Notes under the pieces: model-generated
Told to the model about the DNA's origin: nothing
Database searches by the model: none
What the model saw: only the letters and a program-made list of their open reading frames with translations
Source of the DNA: Bacillus sp. V3-13
Lineage (GTDB): Bacteria > Bacillota > Bacilli > Bacillales > Cytobacillaceae
Assembly (NCBI RefSeq): GCF_002860165.1
Contig: NZ_PGUZ01000023.1
Coordinates: 62,001 to 126,000 of the forward strand
Length of the DNA stretch: 64,000 nt
Direction of reading: 5' to 3'
Shown: positions 45,984 to 58,982 of the stretch, piece by piece
Layout: each line of letters opens with the position of its first letter
Numbering within the stretch: the first letter of the stretch is position 1
Translations under genes and position numbers: made by a program

Positions 45984-45990
45984 ATTTATC

Positions 45991-46026
45991 AGCCATCACA
46001 AGGCCACTTGCTGATGGCTATTCTTT
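45991..46026 (+). terminator. Candidate terminator after rseP
   Basis: AGCCATCA (45991-45998) pairs with TGATGGCT (46012-46019), extended inward by CAAG/CTTG with one bulge, loop GCCA, then ATTCTTTC. Confidence 0.6.
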
Positions 46027-46069
46027 CAGGAAGTGTCATGAAATATAAAGAATATGACTTGAATTATAA

Positions 46070-47833
<1,764 letters not shown>

Positions 47834-47838
47834 AGGAT

Positions 47839-47876
47839 AAAACGGGCTCTGCCACAAGCTGCGGAGCCCGTTTTTT
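47839..47876 (+). terminator. Rho-independent terminator after proS
   Basis: CGGGCTC (47843-47849) pairs with GAGCCCG (47864-47870), extended by AAAA/TTTT on the outside, and ends in six T residues. Confidence 0.9.
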
Positions 47877-47942
47877 GTTTTACGGGGATCGAAATAGCAG
47901 GTTTTTAGGGGTATTTTTTTATAAAAATAAACCTTGGCTTTA

Positions 47943-47951
47943 TGATATAAT
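47943..47951 (+). promoter_or_regulatory. Candidate extended -10 promoter for polC
   Basis: TGA followed by a perfect TATAAT (47946-47951), about 75 bases before the polC start. No clear -35 is present. Confidence 0.5.
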
Positions 47952-48025
47952 TACTGTTGTTCAAAATTGAAAATATCGTCGAAAAAAGATAGAAAAAATA
48001 GAAACATAGAATGGGAGGGAGACGA

Positions 48026-51000
48026 ATGAACGATCAGGCCCCCGGCAGGAAAGAGCGGTTCCAGCTTTTACTTCAGCAGCTAAATTTGACAGAGGATGCG
48101 ATCGTTTCCCACTTTATAAATGCACAAATTGATAAATTGGTCATCGAAAAAAAGGCGAAAAAGTGGCATTTTTACTTCTTATTCGAAAGAATTATTCCTT
48201 GCAGTGTATTTAGTAGATTTACTGCCCAGCTGGAAAAGACATTTTCGCATATTGCCAATATTTCATTTTCGATCGGAGTTCGTGACCGGCAATTTTCCGA
48301 ACAGCTTGCACTGGAATATTGGAGCCATTGCATTCAAGAGATAGATGGGATATCACCGCCCCTTTTAAAACTATTAAATGAGCAGATCCCAAAAGTTCAG
48401 GGCAGCAAATTTATTATATCCGTCAGGAACGAAACGGAAGGGCTGGCAATCAAGAAGAAATATGCCGGCATGATTTCAAATATTTATCAGACATTCGGTT
48501 TCCCGGCAATCACGATTGAGGCGGAAATTACGTCAGAACCAGAGAACAAAGAGTATGAACAATTTTTGGCAGCGAAGCAGAAGGAAGACCAGGAACGCGG
48601 TTTGCAGGCGCTCGCTGAGATGCAGAGGAAAGAAGCGGAGAAAGAGGCAGACGGCGCGGCGCCATCCGGCCCGCTCACAATCGGCTTAACGATTAAGGAT
48701 GACTCCGAGTTCAGAAGGCTCGAAGAAATTGTCGATGAGGAAAGGCGGGTAACGATCGAAGGCTATGTCTTTTTTGCGGAAACGAAAGAGCTGCGAAGCG
48801 GGCGTACTCTCTTGACCTTCAAGCTTACTGATTATACAAGCTCGATTCTTATTAAAATGTTTTCAAGAGATAAAGAAGATGCGGCCCAATTCCAACGGGT
48901 GCAAAAGGGAATGTGGCTGAAGGTCCGCGGCAGCATCCAAAACGATACCTTTGTCCGCGATCTCGTGATGATTGGAAATGACATAAACGAAATAAAACCG
49001 CTCGAACGAAAAGATACGGCACCGGAAGGCGAAAAGCGTGTTGAACTTCACTTACATACACCAATGAGTCAGATGGACGCTGTCACACCGGTCAGCGCGC
49101 TTGTCTCCCAGGCGAAAAAATGGGGCCATAAAGCTGTCGCGATTACAGACCATGCCGTAGTCCAGTCTTTTCCGGAAGCATATGGCGCCGGCAAAAAAAA
49201 TGATATAAAGATTCTTTATGGAGTCGAAGTAAACCTTGTCGATGACGGGGTGCCAATCGCCTATAACAGTTCACACAGGCTGCTTGCGGAAGATACGTAC
49301 GTAGTTTTTGACGTTGAAACAACCGGTTTATCGGCTGTTTACGATAAAATTATTGAGCTGGCTGCTGTTAAGGTGCGAAACGGCGAAATCATCGACCGTT
49401 TTGAAAGGTTTGCCGATCCGCACCACCCGCTCTCTGCAACAACCATTAATTTAACAGGAATCACCGATGACATGGTGAAGGGGGCCCCTGAAATTGAAGA
49501 AGTGTTGGCTGATTTCAAGGAATGGGCGGATGACGCAGTTTTAGTTGCCCACAATGCCTCTTTTGACATGGGCTTTTTGAATGTCGGCTACCAGAAAGCC
49601 GGCTTCAGTAAAGCTGACAACCCTGTCATAGACACACTCGAGCTAGGCCGCTTTTTATATCCTGACTTGAAAAATCACCGCTTGAATACGCTTGCCAAGA
49701 AGTTTGATATAGAACTGACGCAGCATCACCGTGCTATTTATGATGCGGAAGCGACAGGATACCTGCTGCTCCGGATGCTTAAAGATGCAGCCGAAAAAGG
49801 CATTGAGTTTCACGATCAGTTAAATGACAATATGGGCCAGGGCAACGCTTACCAGCGCGCGCGTCCATACCATTGCACCTTGCTTGCGCAAACCGAAGCA
49901 GGTTTAAAGAATTTGTTCAAGCTCGTTTCGATTGCCCATGTAAATTACTTTTACCGGGTGCCGCGAATCCCCCGTTCGCAGCTCGAAAAGTTCCGTGAAG
50001 GTATCCTTGTCGGCTCAGGCTGTGACAAAGGCGAAGTGTTTGAAGGAATGATGCAAAAGGCGCCGGAAGAGGTTGAAGAAATAGCCCAATTTTATGATTT
50101 TCTTGAAGTCCATCCAAAGGAAGTGTATGCCCATCTTTTAGAAATGGAGCTTGTCAGGGACCGCACTGCCTTGGAGGAAATCATTACGAATATCGTCAAG
50201 CTCGGGGATAAGCTTGGCGTGCCGGTTGTCGCAACCGGCAATGTCCACTATTTAAATCCGAATGATAAAATTTATCGGAAAATACTTGTGAATTCGCAAG
50301 GCGGGGCCAACCCGCTAAACCGGCACCAGCTGCCCGATGTCCATTTTCGGACAACAAACGAAATGCTCGACAGTTTTTCTTTCCTGGGCAAAGATAAAGC
50401 TCGTGAAATTGTCGTGACGAATACGAATAAAATTGCCGATATGATTGACGATATAAAACCGATAAAAGACGATTTGTACACTCCAAAAATTGAGGGTGCA
50501 GATGAAGAAATGCGCAACATGAGCTATGCAAGGGCACGCAGCATTTACGGGGATCCTTTGCCGGAGATCGTTGAAGCCCGCCTTGAAAAAGAGCTGAAAA
50601 GCATTATCGGACATGGTTTTGCGGTTATCTATCTCATCTCTCACAAACTCGTAAAAAAATCGCTCGATGACGGCTATCTTGTCGGGTCACGGGGATCTGT
50701 CGGTTCATCGTTGGTTGCAACGATGACGGAAATTACTGAAGTAAATCCGCTGCCGCCGCACTATGTTTGCCCAACCTGCAAGCATTCCGAGTTCTTTAAT
50801 GACGGTTCGGTTGGTTCCGGTTTTGATCTTCCTGATAAAGACTGCCCGAATTGCGGCGGAACATACAAGAAGGACGGGCATGACATCCCGTTTGAAACCT
50901 TCCTCGGGTTTAAGGGCGATAAAGTACCCGATATCGACTTGAATTTTTCAGGTGAATACCAGCCCCGTGCCCATAACTATACGAAGGTATTGTTTGGCGA

Positions 51001-52348
51001 AGACAATGTCTACCGTGCCGGTACGATTGGCACAGTTGCAGACAAAACAGCTTTCGGATATGTGAAGGCATATCAGCAGGATAACAATTTACAGCTTCGC
51101 GGCGCGGAAATCGACCGGCTCGCTTCAGGCTGCACCGGGGTAAAAAGGACAACCGGACAGCATCCAGGCGGAATCATTGTTGTTCCTGATTATATGGACA
51201 TCTATGATTTTTCACCTATCCAGTTCCCGGCTGATGATAAAACGTCGGAATGGAAAACAACCCATTTTGATTTCCATTCCATTCATGACAATTTATTAAA
51301 GCTCGATATTCTCGGCCACGATGATCCGACGGTAATTCGGATGCTCCAGGATTTAAGCGGAATTGATCCGAAAACGATTCCTACAGATGACCCCGAAGTC
51401 ATGAAAATTTTCAGCGGGACAGAATCACTCGGCGTAACCGAAGAGCAAATTATGTGTAAAACCGGCACGCTTGGCATTCCGGAATTTGGAACGCGGTTTG
51501 TCCGCCAGATGCTTGAGGATACAAAACCGACCACTTTTTCCGAGTTGGTGCAGATCTCCGGCCTGTCCCATGGTACCGACGTTTGGCTTGGGAACGCCCA
51601 GGAGCTTATCCATAATAAAATCTGCAATTTGAGCGAAGTAATCGGCTGCCGTGATGACATTATGGTTTATTTAATCTACCAGGGACTTGAACCGGCATTT
51701 GCTTTTAAAATCATGGAGTCCGTCCGGAAAGGAAAAGGCCTGACAGATGAAATGGAAGAAGAAATGCGGAAAAACGATGTTCCTGAGTGGTATATTGACT
51801 CGTGTAAAAAGATTAAATATATGTTCCCCAAGGCCCATGCTGCCGCATATGTTTTAATGGCGGTCCGGATCGCCTATTTTAAAGTTCATCATCCATTGAT
51901 GTACTATGCGGCTTATTTTACGGTAAGAGCCGAAGATTTCGATGTAGAAGCGATGACGAGGGGTTCACAGGCGATCCGCGCCCGCATTCAGGAAATTAAT
52001 GCAAAAGGGCTTGATGCCTCTCCAAAAGAAAAAAACCTGTTAACCGTATTGGAGCTTGCGCTCGAAATGTGCGAGCGCGGCTTCTCTTTTGGAAAAGTAG
52101 ATTTATACCGTTCAAGTGCAGATCAGTTTTTAATTGAAGGCGATTCTTTAATACCGCCGTTTAATTCGATTCCCGGACTTGGAACCAACGCTGCTCTGAA
52201 CATTGTTAAGGCAAGAAGTGAAGGAGATTTTCTCTCGAAGGAAGACCTTCAGCAGCGCGGTAAAATTTCGAAAACGATCCTTGAGTATCTTGATAATCAT
52301 GGATGCCTGGAAGCTTTGCCTGAGCAAAACCAGCTTTCGTTTTTCTAG
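48026..52348 (+). CDS. polC: DNA polymerase III alpha subunit, Gram-positive type PolC
   Basis: 1440 residues (1437 in B. subtilis). Main replicative polymerase of low-GC Gram-positives. Order: N-terminal domain, OB fold (about 230-320), PHP domain from [15 protein letters not shown] (near 337) interrupted by a DEDD 3'-5' exonuclease (FDVETTGLS near 428), a zinc-binding loop with CPTC and CPNC pairs (about 910-950), then the polymerase palm with PDIDLNF near 969. The start is ATG 48026, just after GGGAGGGAG; the in-frame ATG at 48011 overlaps that site. It has its own promoter candidate and no partner in an operon. Confidence 0.98.
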   Translation: MNDQAPGRKERFQLLLQQLNLTEDAIVSHFINAQIDKLVIEKKAKKWHFYFLFERIIPCSVFSRFTAQLEKTFSHIANISFSIGVRDRQFSEQLALEYWSHCIQEIDGISPPLLKLLNEQIPKVQGSKFIISVRNETEGLAIKKKYAGMISNIYQTFGFPAITIEAEITSEPENKEYEQFLAAKQKEDQERGLQALAEMQRKEAEKEADGAAPSGPLTIGLTIKDDSEFRRLEEIVDEERRVTIEGYVFFAETKELRSGRTLLTFKLTDYTSSILIKMFSRDKEDAAQFQRVQKGMWLKVRGSIQNDTFVRDLVMIGNDINEIKPLERKDTAPEGEKRVELHLHTPMSQMDAVTPVSALVSQAKKWGHKAVAITDHAVVQSFPEAYGAGKKNDIKILYGVEVNLVDDGVPIAYNSSHRLLAEDTYVVFDVETTGLSAVYDKIIELAAVKVRNGEIIDRFERFADPHHPLSATTINLTGITDDMVKGAPEIEEVLADFKEWADDAVLVAHNASFDMGFLNVGYQKAGFSKADNPVIDTLELGRFLYPDLKNHRLNTLAKKFDIELTQHHRAIYDAEATGYLLLRMLKDAAEKGIEFHDQLNDNMGQGNAYQRARPYHCTLLAQTEAGLKNLFKLVSIAHVNYFYRVPRIPRSQLEKFREGILVGSGCDKGEVFEGMMQKAPEEVEEIAQFYDFLEVHPKEVYAHLLEMELVRDRTALEEIITNIVKLGDKLGVPVVATGNVHYLNPNDKIYRKILVNSQGGANPLNRHQLPDVHFRTTNEMLDSFSFLGKDKAREIVVTNTNKIADMIDDIKPIKDDLYTPKIEGADEEMRNMSYARARSIYGDPLPEIVEARLEKELKSIIGHGFAVIYLISHKLVKKSLDDGYLVGSRGSVGSSLVATMTEITEVNPLPPHYVCPTCKHSEFFNDGSVGSGFDLPDKDCPNCGGTYKKDGHDIPFETFLGFKGDKVPDIDLNFSGEYQPRAHNYTKVLFGEDNVYRAGTIGTVADKTAFGYVKAYQQDNNLQLRGAEIDRLASGCTGVKRTTGQHPGGIIVVPDYMDIYDFSPIQFPADDKTSEWKTTHFDFHSIHDNLLKLDILGHDDPTVIRMLQDLSGIDPKTIPTDDPEVMKIFSGTESLGVTEEQIMCKTGTLGIPEFGTRFVRQMLEDTKPTTFSELVQISGLSHGTDVWLGNAQELIHNKICNLSEVIGCRDDIMVYLIYQGLEPAFAFKIMESVRKGKGLTDEMEEEMRKNDVPEWYIDSCKKIKYMFPKAHAAAYVLMAVRIAYFKVHHPLMYYAAYFTVRAEDFDVEAMTRGSQAIRARIQEINAKGLDASPKEKNLLTVLELALEMCERGFSFGKVDLYRSSADQFLIEGDSLIPPFNSIPGLGTNAALNIVKARSEGDFLSKEDLQQRGKISKTILEYLDNHGCLEALPEQNQLSFF

Positions 52349-52375
52349 CCTGGACGGGATGTGGAGCGATTCAAT

Positions 52376-52404
52376 TTGCATTAAATATTTGGTTATGTTA
52401 TAGT
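52376..52404 (+). promoter_or_regulatory. Candidate promoter of the rimP-nusA-infB operon
   Basis: TTGCAT (52376-52381), a 17-nt spacer and TATAGT (52399-52404) preceded by TGT, an extended -10. It is placed to start a leader of about 140 nt ahead of rimP. Confidence 0.6.
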
Positions 52405-52436
52405 TTTATTGGAAATACTAAGGATAACGTGCAAAC

Positions 52437-52470
52437 GAGAGTGGGGAAACCCACTCTTTCGTATTGTATT
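52437..52470 (+). terminator. Leader hairpin/attenuator of the rimP-nusA operon
   Basis: AGAGTGGG (52438-52445) pairs perfectly with CCCACTCT (52450-52457) around a GAAA tetraloop, followed by TTCGTATTGTATT. It begins about 25 nt after the predicted transcription start. The weak, interrupted U-tract fits a NusA-dependent terminator, by which nusA is reported to autoregulate in B. subtilis. Confidence 0.65.
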
Positions 52471-52551
52471 GGGACTTTATGCAAAATATTTTCCTTCTTC
52501 TTATTAAAACTGAAAACGATCGAAAAGAATGGATGTAAAAGGAGGGATATC

Positions 52552-53022
52552 ATGAGCAAAGTAACCGATGTTGTCGAGGAATTAGTAACCCCGATCCTGG
52601 ATGATAACGGGCTGGAACTGGTTGATATTGAATATGTCAAAGAGGGTAAAGACTGGTTCCTCCGCGTTTTTATTGATAAAGATTCCGGAGTCGACATCGA
52701 AGAATGCGGAATGGTAAGCGAAAAATTGAGCGAAAGGCTTGATGAACTCGACCCTGTTCCCCATAACTATTTCCTGGAAGTGTCTTCACCAGGCGCAGAA
52801 CGGCCGTTGAAAAAAGAAAGTGATTATCACAGGGCGGTCGGCAAAAATGTCTTTATTAAAACATATGAACCTATTGATGGGGAAAAGAGCTTTGAAGGAG
52901 AATTAAAGGAGTTTAACGGCGAGTCTCTGACGGTTGAAATCAAGATTAAAACGAGAAAAAAACTGATTGAAATTCCGTTTGAAAAAGTGGCTGCTGCCCG
53001 GTTGGCCGTTACCTTTTCTTAA
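52552..53022 (+). CDS. rimP: Ribosome maturation factor RimP (YlxS)
   Basis: 156 residues. Needed for 30S subunit maturation. The motifs [29 protein letters not shown] and [21 protein letters not shown] are standard. The start is ATG 52552, 7 nt after AAAAGGAGGG. The earlier in-frame ATG at 52429 lies in the leader hairpin region and is rejected. First gene of the nusA operon. Confidence 0.97.
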   Translation: MSKVTDVVEELVTPILDDNGLELVDIEYVKEGKDWFLRVFIDKDSGVDIEECGMVSEKLSERLDELDPVPHNYFLEVSSPGAERPLKKESDYHRAVGKNVFIKTYEPIDGEKSFEGELKEFNGESLTVEIKIKTRKKLIEIPFEKVAAARLAVTFS

Positions 53023-53175
53023 AAAGAATGGTTTTTCGGAAAGATTGATCCTGTCTTTAGCCAATATTCCTTAAGAAGCACTGTGCTGGATTTGCTGTCT
53101 TCAGCCTTTTTTTATAGGAAAAATGGACAAAAGGATTTTAAGAAAATTTCTAAGGATTGAGGGGGATACGTGTTT

Positions 53176-54285
53176 ATGGCAAGTGAATTGTTGGATGCTC
53201 TTACGATGCTTGAGAAAGAAAAAGGCATTTCCCGGGATGTGTTAATTGAAGCGATTGAGGCTGCGCTCGTTTCAGCATACCGCCGCAATTTTAACCAGGC
53301 GCAAAATGTGCGGACGGATTTGAATTTGGAGAACGGTTCAATGCGTGTATTTGCACGAAAGGAAGTGGTCGAGGAGGTTTTTGATCCACGGCTTGAGATT
53401 TCACTCGAGGAAGCGAAGCAGCTGAACCCTAATTACCAGGTTGAAGATATTGTTGAAATGGAAGTTACGCCGAAGGATTTTGGCAGAATTGCGGCGCAAA
53501 CAGCAAAGCAGGTTGTAACCCAGCGCGTCCGTGAAGCGGAACGAGGCATCATTTATTCGGAATTTATTGACCGTGAAGAAGATATTATGACCGGGATCGT
53601 CCAACGGCAGGATCCTAAATTCATTTATGTCAGCCTTGGTAAAATTGAAGCGATTTTGCCGGCAAACGAACAAATGCCGACGGAGCATTATAAACCGCAC
53701 GACCGGATTAAAGTTTACATTACAAAAGTGGAAAAAACGACAAAAGGACCGCAGATTTTTGTATCGAGAACACATCCCGGCTTATTGAAGCGCCTTTTTG
53801 AAATTGAAGTGCCTGAAATCTTTGATGGAACGGTTGAGATTAAATCAGTAGCCCGCGAAGCAGGCGATCGTTCGAAAATTTCCGTTCACTCAGATAACCC
53901 TGAGGTTGACCCGGTCGGCTCTTGTGTTGGTCCGAAAGGAAGCCGCGTCCAGGCTGTCGTAAATGAATTAAAAGGCGAAAAAATTGACATTGTGAAATGG
54001 TCGGATGACCCGGTTGTTTTTGTCGCCAATGCGTTAAGCCCTTCCAAAGTGCTTGATGTCATTGTCAATGAAGATGAAAAAGCGACGACGGTTGTAGTCC
54101 CGGATTACCAGCTGTCGCTGGCGATTGGCAAGCGCGGACAAAATGCCCGGCTTGCGGCAAAGCTTACTGGATGGAAAATCGACATTAAACCGGAATCGGA
54201 AGCAAGGGAAGCGGGAATTTACCCGAGAGACGAAAAACTGTTAACTTTCGATGATGACATTGAAGACGACGCTGATATCGATTAA
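53176..54285 (+). CDS. nusA: Transcription termination/antitermination factor NusA
   Basis: 369 residues from ATG 53176; GTG at 53170 is an alternative two codons earlier and nearer to GAGGGGG. RNA polymerase-binding domain at 1-125, S1 domain at about 135-200, KH1 with [18 protein letters not shown], and KH2 with [20 protein letters not shown]. No C-terminal acidic repeats, as in other Gram-positives. It stimulates intrinsic termination, probably including the hairpin in its own leader. Confidence 0.97.
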   Translation: MASELLDALTMLEKEKGISRDVLIEAIEAALVSAYRRNFNQAQNVRTDLNLENGSMRVFARKEVVEEVFDPRLEISLEEAKQLNPNYQVEDIVEMEVTPKDFGRIAAQTAKQVVTQRVREAERGIIYSEFIDREEDIMTGIVQRQDPKFIYVSLGKIEAILPANEQMPTEHYKPHDRIKVYITKVEKTTKGPQIFVSRTHPGLLKRLFEIEVPEIFDGTVEIKSVAREAGDRSKISVHSDNPEVDPVGSCVGPKGSRVQAVVNELKGEKIDIVKWSDDPVVFVANALSPSKVLDVIVNEDEKATTVVVPDYQLSLAIGKRGQNARLAAKLTGWKIDIKPESEAREAGIYPRDEKLLTFDDDIEDDADID

Positions 54286-54303
54286 GGAGCGAGGTGAGGG
54301 ATC

Positions 54304-54576
54304 GTGAAAAAAGTTCCTATGCGAAAATGTGTGGCAACCGGCGAAATGAAGCCGAAAAAAGAACTCATTCGCATCGTTCGCTCAAAAGAAGGAGAAGTAT
54401 CGATTGACTTAACAGGCAAAAAGTCTGGAAGAGGTGCTTATCTTTCCAAGGATAAGGATGCAGTAATGCTGGCGAGGAAAAAAAACACCCTCTCCAACCA
54501 TTTGCAGGTTAACATCGATGATCATTTATACGAAGAGCTAATCGAACTCATTGAGAAGGAGAAACGACTATCCTGA
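54304..54576 (+). CDS. ylxR: YlxR family RNA-binding protein (DUF448)
   Basis: 90 residues, start GTG 54304 after GGAGCGAGGTGAGG. The family motifs [20 protein letters not shown] and [16 protein letters not shown] are complete. A small basic protein of the nusA operon. Its B. subtilis homologue has been reported to bind RNase P RNA and modulate the enzyme (named RnpM); I recall this but cannot verify it here. It overlaps ylxQ by one base. Confidence 0.94.
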   Translation: MKKVPMRKCVATGEMKPKKELIRIVRSKEGEVSIDLTGKKSGRGAYLSKDKDAVMLARKKNTLSNHLQVNIDDHLYEELIELIEKEKRLS

Positions 54577-54878
54577 TGAATTCAACTCAATGGATGTCAT
54601 TGCTTGGCTTAGCCAATCGAGCACGAAAAATCATTTCGGGTGAAGAGCTTTCCGTAAGGGAAATCAGAAGCGGAAAAGCGAAACTGATCTTGTTGGCGGC
54701 AGATGCGTCGGCCAACACGACAAAGAAAATAACAGATAAATGTAAATCCTATCATGTCCCGCTTAAAATCGTTGAGAACCGATATTTGCTTGGTCAGTCA
54801 ATAGGGAAGGAAGCCCGTGTCGTTGTGGCTTTATTAGATGAAGGATTTGCAAAGAAGCTGTTGACGTTGCTCGATTAA
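54576..54878 (+). CDS. ylxQ: L7Ae-family K-turn RNA-binding protein YlxQ
   Basis: 100 residues. The segment [37 protein letters not shown] followed by [12 protein letters not shown] is characteristic of the L7Ae/L30e fold that binds kink-turns. The exact cellular target is not known from the sequence. The start ATG shares its A with the ylxR stop. infB follows 19 bases later. Confidence 0.93.
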   Translation: MNSTQWMSLLGLANRARKIISGEELSVREIRSGKAKLILLAADASANTTKKITDKCKSYHVPLKIVENRYLLGQSIGKEARVVVALLDEGFAKKLLTLLD

Positions 54879-54897
54879 TTTTAGCGGGGGTGAAAAT

Positions 54898-57162
54898 ATG
54901 AGTAAGACACGAGTCTACGAATATGCAAAAAAATATAATATTTCCAGCAAAGATGTCATTGCGAAATTAAACGGAATGAATATTGAGGTCAAAAACCATA
55001 TGGCAACATTAGAGGACGAAACCATTAAAAAGCTCGACAGCTTTTATCAGAAAAAAGAAGAGAAAAAGCCGCAGAATCAAGGGAGCAAAGAGCCTCAGAA
55101 AAGACCGCAAAACCAAACACAGTCAAGACCAAAACCAGCTGCAGCCATGAATAGCGGGAAAAATACAGAGCCAAAAGTAGGACAGGCGAGAACGGCTCAA
55201 AAGAGCAACGAAGGCAAAAAACAGGATACTCAATTTAGATCCAATAATAAACCGTTCAACAATAGCAATAAAAATAATACGAATAGAAACAACAATAACA
55301 ATCGAAATCATAACAACAAAAATCACAACAGCAACAACAACAAAAAAAATAATCGCGGCAAGCAGCAACAGCATCAGCAAGTGCCGCCACAGCCGAAAAA
55401 GGTGAAAGAGCTTCCGGAAAAAATCACTTTCACTGAGTCATTAACAGTAGCAGAGCTTGCCAAAAAGCTGCACAGAGAGCCTTCGGAGATCATTAAAAAG
55501 CTCTTTATGCTTGGCGTAATGGCGACGATTAATCAGGAACTCGACCGCGATGCCATTGAACTTGTCGCAACTGATTACGGAGTAGAAGTAGAAGAAGAAA
55601 TCAAGATTGATACAACAGATCTTGAGGTTTATTTTACAGAGGATGATGAAGAGAACCTCGTTGAAAGACCATCTGTTGTAACAATCATGGGCCATGTTGA
55701 CCACGGAAAAACGACTTTGCTTGATTCGATCCGCAATACAAAGGTTACTGCCGGTGAAGCTGGCGGCATCACCCAGCATATTGGAGCATACCAGGTTGAA
55801 GAGAACGGCAAAAAGATTACGTTCCTTGATACTCCGGGCCATGCTGCATTCACGACGATGCGGGCCCGCGGTGCCAAAATCACCGATATTACGATTCTTG
55901 TTGTTGCTGCCGACGATGGCGTAATGCCGCAGACAGTCGAGGCGATCAACCATGCCAAGGCTGCAGAGGTACCGATCATCGTCGCCGTCAATAAGATGGA
56001 CAAAGAGGCTGCCAATGCGGACCGGGTTATGCAGGAATTGACCGAGTATAATCTGGTGCCGGAGGCATGGGGCGGCGATACCATTTTTGTTCCGCTTTCA
56101 GCGTTAACAGGGGAAGGCATCGATAACCTTCTTGAAATGATTCTCCTTGTCAGCGAAGTGGAAGAATATAAAGCAAATCCAAATCGCAATGCAATTGGAA
56201 CGGTTATTGAAGCCCGCCTGGACAAAGGCCGCGGTTCTGTTGCCACATTGCTTGTGCAAAATGGAACGCTTAAAATCGGTGACCCGATTGTGGTTGGCTC
56301 TACCTATGGCCGGGTCCGCGCCATGGTCAATGACGTAGGACGCCGCGTAAAAGAAGCAGGTCCATCAACACCTGTTGAAATTACAGGCCTTAATGATGTG
56401 CCCCAGGCCGGCGACCGTTTTGTCGTTTTTAATGACGAGAAAACAGCACGCCACATCGGTGAAGCACGAGCCCAGCAGGCAGTGCAGGCACAGCGCGGCG
56501 AAAAATCGCGCGTAAGTCTTGAATCCTTGTTTGAACAGATGAAACAAGGGGAAATGAAAGATTTAAACGTAATTATTAAAGCAGATGTTCAAGGTTCTGC
56601 GGAAGCTCTGGCAGCCTCCCTGGAAAAAATTGATGTCGAAGGTGTTAACATCCGCATCATCCATACAGCCGTCGGAGCCATCAACGAGTCGGATATCACG
56701 CTTGCGGCTGCATCCAATGCGATTGTGATCGGATTTAACGTCCGCCCTGATGTCAATGCAAAACGCGCTGCTGAAGCAGAAAAGGTTGAGATTCGCCTGC
56801 ACCGGATTATTTACAAAGTAATCGAAGAAATCGAAGCGGCGATGAAAGGGATGCTCGATCCTGAGTTTGAAGAGAAAATTATCGGCCAGGCGGAAGTGCG
56901 CCAAACGTTCAAAGTTTCTAAAATTGGTACGATTGCCGGTTCCTATGTCACGGATGGTAAAATTACCCGTGACAGCGGCGTCCGCTTAATCCGTGATGGC
57001 GTCGTTATTTTCGAAGGCACGATTGATGCCCTTAAGCGTTTTAAAGATGATGCAAAAGAAGTCAGCCAGGGATATGAATGCGGAATTACGATTAAAAACT
57101 TCAATGACGTCAAAGAGGGCGATGTGATTGAAGCATATATCATGGAAGAAGTGGAACGTTAA
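54898..57162 (+). CDS. infB: Translation initiation factor IF-2
   Basis: 754 residues (716 in B. subtilis). Delivers initiator tRNA to the ribosome. An N-terminal IF2-N helix domain (1-50) is followed by a linker (about 52-168) that is rich in Lys/Gln and, at 116-152, strongly asparagine-rich (23 of 37 residues). A second IF2-N domain lies at 174-225. The G domain carries GHVDHGKT at 265-272, DTPGH and NKMDK. Domains II to IV follow. AGCGGGGGTG precedes the ATG. It overlaps ylxP by one base. Confidence 0.98.
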   Translation: MSKTRVYEYAKKYNISSKDVIAKLNGMNIEVKNHMATLEDETIKKLDSFYQKKEEKKPQNQGSKEPQKRPQNQTQSRPKPAAAMNSGKNTEPKVGQARTAQKSNEGKKQDTQFRSNNKPFNNSNKNNTNRNNNNNRNHNNKNHNSNNNKKNNRGKQQQHQQVPPQPKKVKELPEKITFTESLTVAELAKKLHREPSEIIKKLFMLGVMATINQELDRDAIELVATDYGVEVEEEIKIDTTDLEVYFTEDDEENLVERPSVVTIMGHVDHGKTTLLDSIRNTKVTAGEAGGITQHIGAYQVEENGKKITFLDTPGHAAFTTMRARGAKITDITILVVAADDGVMPQTVEAINHAKAAEVPIIVAVNKMDKEAANADRVMQELTEYNLVPEAWGGDTIFVPLSALTGEGIDNLLEMILLVSEVEEYKANPNRNAIGTVIEARLDKGRGSVATLLVQNGTLKIGDPIVVGSTYGRVRAMVNDVGRRVKEAGPSTPVEITGLNDVPQAGDRFVVFNDEKTARHIGEARAQQAVQAQRGEKSRVSLESLFEQMKQGEMKDLNVIIKADVQGSAEALAASLEKIDVEGVNIRIIHTAVGAINESDITLAAASNAIVIGFNVRPDVNAKRAAEAEKVEIRLHRIIYKVIEEIEAAMKGMLDPEFEEKIIGQAEVRQTFKVSKIGTIAGSYVTDGKITRDSGVRLIRDGVVIFEGTIDALKRFKDDAKEVSQGYECGITIKNFNDVKEGDVIEAYIMEEVER

Positions 57163-57443
57163 TGATAATCGGCATGGCTGCATGTGAATGCATCATTTAT
57201 GATGCCCATTCGTTAAAAGAAAAGCGTGCCGTTTTGCAGCGAATCCTCGCCCGCATGAAACAGAAATATAATATTTCTGTTTCGGAGGTCGGGTATCAGG
57301 ATGTTTGGCAGCGGACGAAGATTGCGATAGTCGCAGTCTCATCCGCTAAAGTTCCGGTCGAAAAAGAATTACAGAATGCGTTAAAATTAATCGACTCTTT
57401 TCCGGAAATAGAACGGACGATTACCGAAATCGAATGGCTTTAG
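57162..57443 (+). CDS. ylxP: YlxP family protein (DUF503)
   Basis: 93 residues. The whole protein matches the DUF503 pattern: CECIIYDAHSLKEKRAVLQR, NISVSEVGYQDVWQRTKIAI and a C-terminal acidic end. Function is not established; its constant place between infB and rbfA suggests a translation or ribosome link. The start codon shares its A with the infB stop. Confidence 0.92.
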   Translation: MIIGMAACECIIYDAHSLKEKRAVLQRILARMKQKYNISVSEVGYQDVWQRTKIAIVAVSSAKVPVEKELQNALKLIDSFPEIERTITEIEWL

Positions 57444-57562
57444 TGTTGGCTCAGGGTTGCTTTTTATCTCACAAAACATGCTGCACGAGCCGCCTTCCGG
57501 ATCGATTTCCGCGATTTAAGAGTTTGCATTGCCCGCTATTTCGGGTGAAGAGGTGAATCAAA

Positions 57563-57913
57563 ATGAGTCATAGAGCGAACCGTGTTGGGGAGCAAATGAA
57601 AAAAGAATTGGGCGATATCATCGGCCGTAAAATTAAAGACCCGAGAATCGGCTTTGTAACGGTAACCGACGTTGAAGTTACCGGCGATCTCCAGCAGGCA
57701 AAAGTGTTTATATCCGTGCTGGGTGATGAAGAACAAAGGGAAAATACGTTAAAGGGCCTTGCAAAGGCAAAAGGTTTTATCCGCTCCGAAATCGGCCAGC
57801 GCATCCGCTTGCGGAAAACACCGGAAATTCTCTTTGAATTTGATGAATCAATTGATTACGGGAACCGGATTGAATCGCTTCTTCATCAAATCAAGGATGA
57901 AGATAAAAGCTAA
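57563..57913 (+). CDS. rbfA: Ribosome-binding factor A
   Basis: 116 residues. KH-fold protein acting late in 30S assembly and in cold adaptation. Begins [28 protein letters not shown] and contains [20 protein letters not shown], both typical. GAAGAGGTG precedes the ATG. The 119-nt gap from ylxP shows no clear signal. Confidence 0.97.
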   Translation: MSHRANRVGEQMKKELGDIIGRKIKDPRIGFVTVTDVEVTGDLQQAKVFISVLGDEEQRENTLKGLAKAKGFIRSEIGQRIRLRKTPEILFEFDESIDYGNRIESLLHQIKDEDKS

Positions 57914-57980
57914 AATGGCAACGGCTTATTTAACAAACAGATAACACTTAATTAGAGCATAGAACTGAACTTGACTGTAA

Positions 57981-58010
57981 AAAGGGGTAGACTGCTGTCT
58001 ATCCTTTTTT
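57981..58010 (+). terminator. Terminator between rbfA and truB
   Basis: GGGTAGAC (57985-57992) pairs with GTCTATCC (57997-58004), with one G-U pair and loop TGCT, preceded by AAAG and followed by six or more T. It should reduce transcription of truB and ribF relative to infB. I see no clear separate promoter after it. Confidence 0.8.
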
Positions 58011-58052
58011 TATAAATAGGCTTCTATAAAGATGTGGCAGGAGGGCGAAACA

Positions 58053-58967
58053 TTGGAAGGGATATTGCCGCTTTTAAAGCCAAAAGGGATGACTTCCCAT
58101 GATTGTGTTTTTCGCTTAAGGAAAATTTTAAAAACAAAAAAAATCGGCCATACCGGTACACTCGACCCGGATGTGACCGGCGTTTTACCTATCTGTATCG
58201 GCAGGGCAACCAAGGTGGCCGAATATATAACCGATGCCGGCAAAGCCTATGAAGGAGAAGTGACGCTCGGTTTTTCCACTTCAACTGAAGATGCCGCAGG
58301 CGAGGTCATTGACAAGCAGGCCGTTGACAGAGAGATATCGCGTGATGAGATTCTGGACGTTCTGGGGTCCCTGACCGGGGAAATTGTACAGACGCCGCCG
58401 ATGTATTCCGCGGTGAAAGTGAATGGAAAACGCCTTTATGAGTATGCCCGCCAAGGTATAGAGGTCGAGCGGCCGACGAGAAAAGTAACGATTTATTCAA
58501 TTGAATTATTGGATGACCGCATAATTTTTCAAGGCGGGACGATTACCTTCCGTTTTCGGGTATCGTGCAGCAAAGGTACATATATTCGAACGCTTGCGGT
58601 CATGATTGGCGAAAAATTGGGTTACCTTGCGCACATGTCCTGCTTGACGAGAATTCGATCAGCACAATTCAGCATCGCCGACTGCTTAACCCTCGAAGAG
58701 GTCGAGGCTGTGATGTCAGAGGGGAAAATAGAGACGGTTTTAGCTCCGCTTGAAGCAGGCGTTTCCCATTTGCCGAAATTTACAATAAGTGATACATTAG
58801 CAGAGAAAGTAAAAAACGGCGCTTTACTTCAGATTCCCCGTCACTTAAGCAGTGAATCTGGACCGATATTGGTTGAAACGGAGGCAGGGCGTGCCCTTGC
58901 CATTTATCGCCATCATCCCCGTAAACCCGGATTAATGAAACCGGATAAAGTGCTCAGAAACGAATAA
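58053..58967 (+). CDS. truB: tRNA pseudouridine-55 synthase TruB
   Basis: 304 residues from TTG 58053, 8 nt after AGGAGGG (58038-58044). The in-frame ATG at 58032 precedes that site. The catalytic aspartate is D38 in IGHTGTLDPDVTG. KPKGMTSHDCV, PPMYSAVKVNGKRLYEYAR and the C-terminal PUA-like region follow. It modifies U55 of the tRNA T-loop; TrmFO earlier in the window acts on the neighbouring U54. Confidence 0.95.
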   Translation: MEGILPLLKPKGMTSHDCVFRLRKILKTKKIGHTGTLDPDVTGVLPICIGRATKVAEYITDAGKAYEGEVTLGFSTSTEDAAGEVIDKQAVDREISRDEILDVLGSLTGEIVQTPPMYSAVKVNGKRLYEYARQGIEVERPTRKVTIYSIELLDDRIIFQGGTITFRFRVSCSKGTYIRTLAVMIGEKLGYLAHMSCLTRIRSAQFSIADCLTLEEVEAVMSEGKIETVLAPLEAGVSHLPKFTISDTLAEKVKNGALLQIPRHLSSESGPILVETEAGRALAIYRHHPRKPGLMKPDKVLRNE

Positions 58968-58982
58968 AAGGTGAGGAACTGC

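Noticed and set aside
55243-55353. CRISPR-like or tandem DNA repeat in infB
   Set aside because: The region is AAT/AAC-rich coding for Asn but has no regular repeat unit or spacers; it remains in frame within IF-2.
58000-58982. FMN riboswitch controlling ribF
   Set aside because: ribF follows truB by 15 bases and no RFN-like structure is present before truB.
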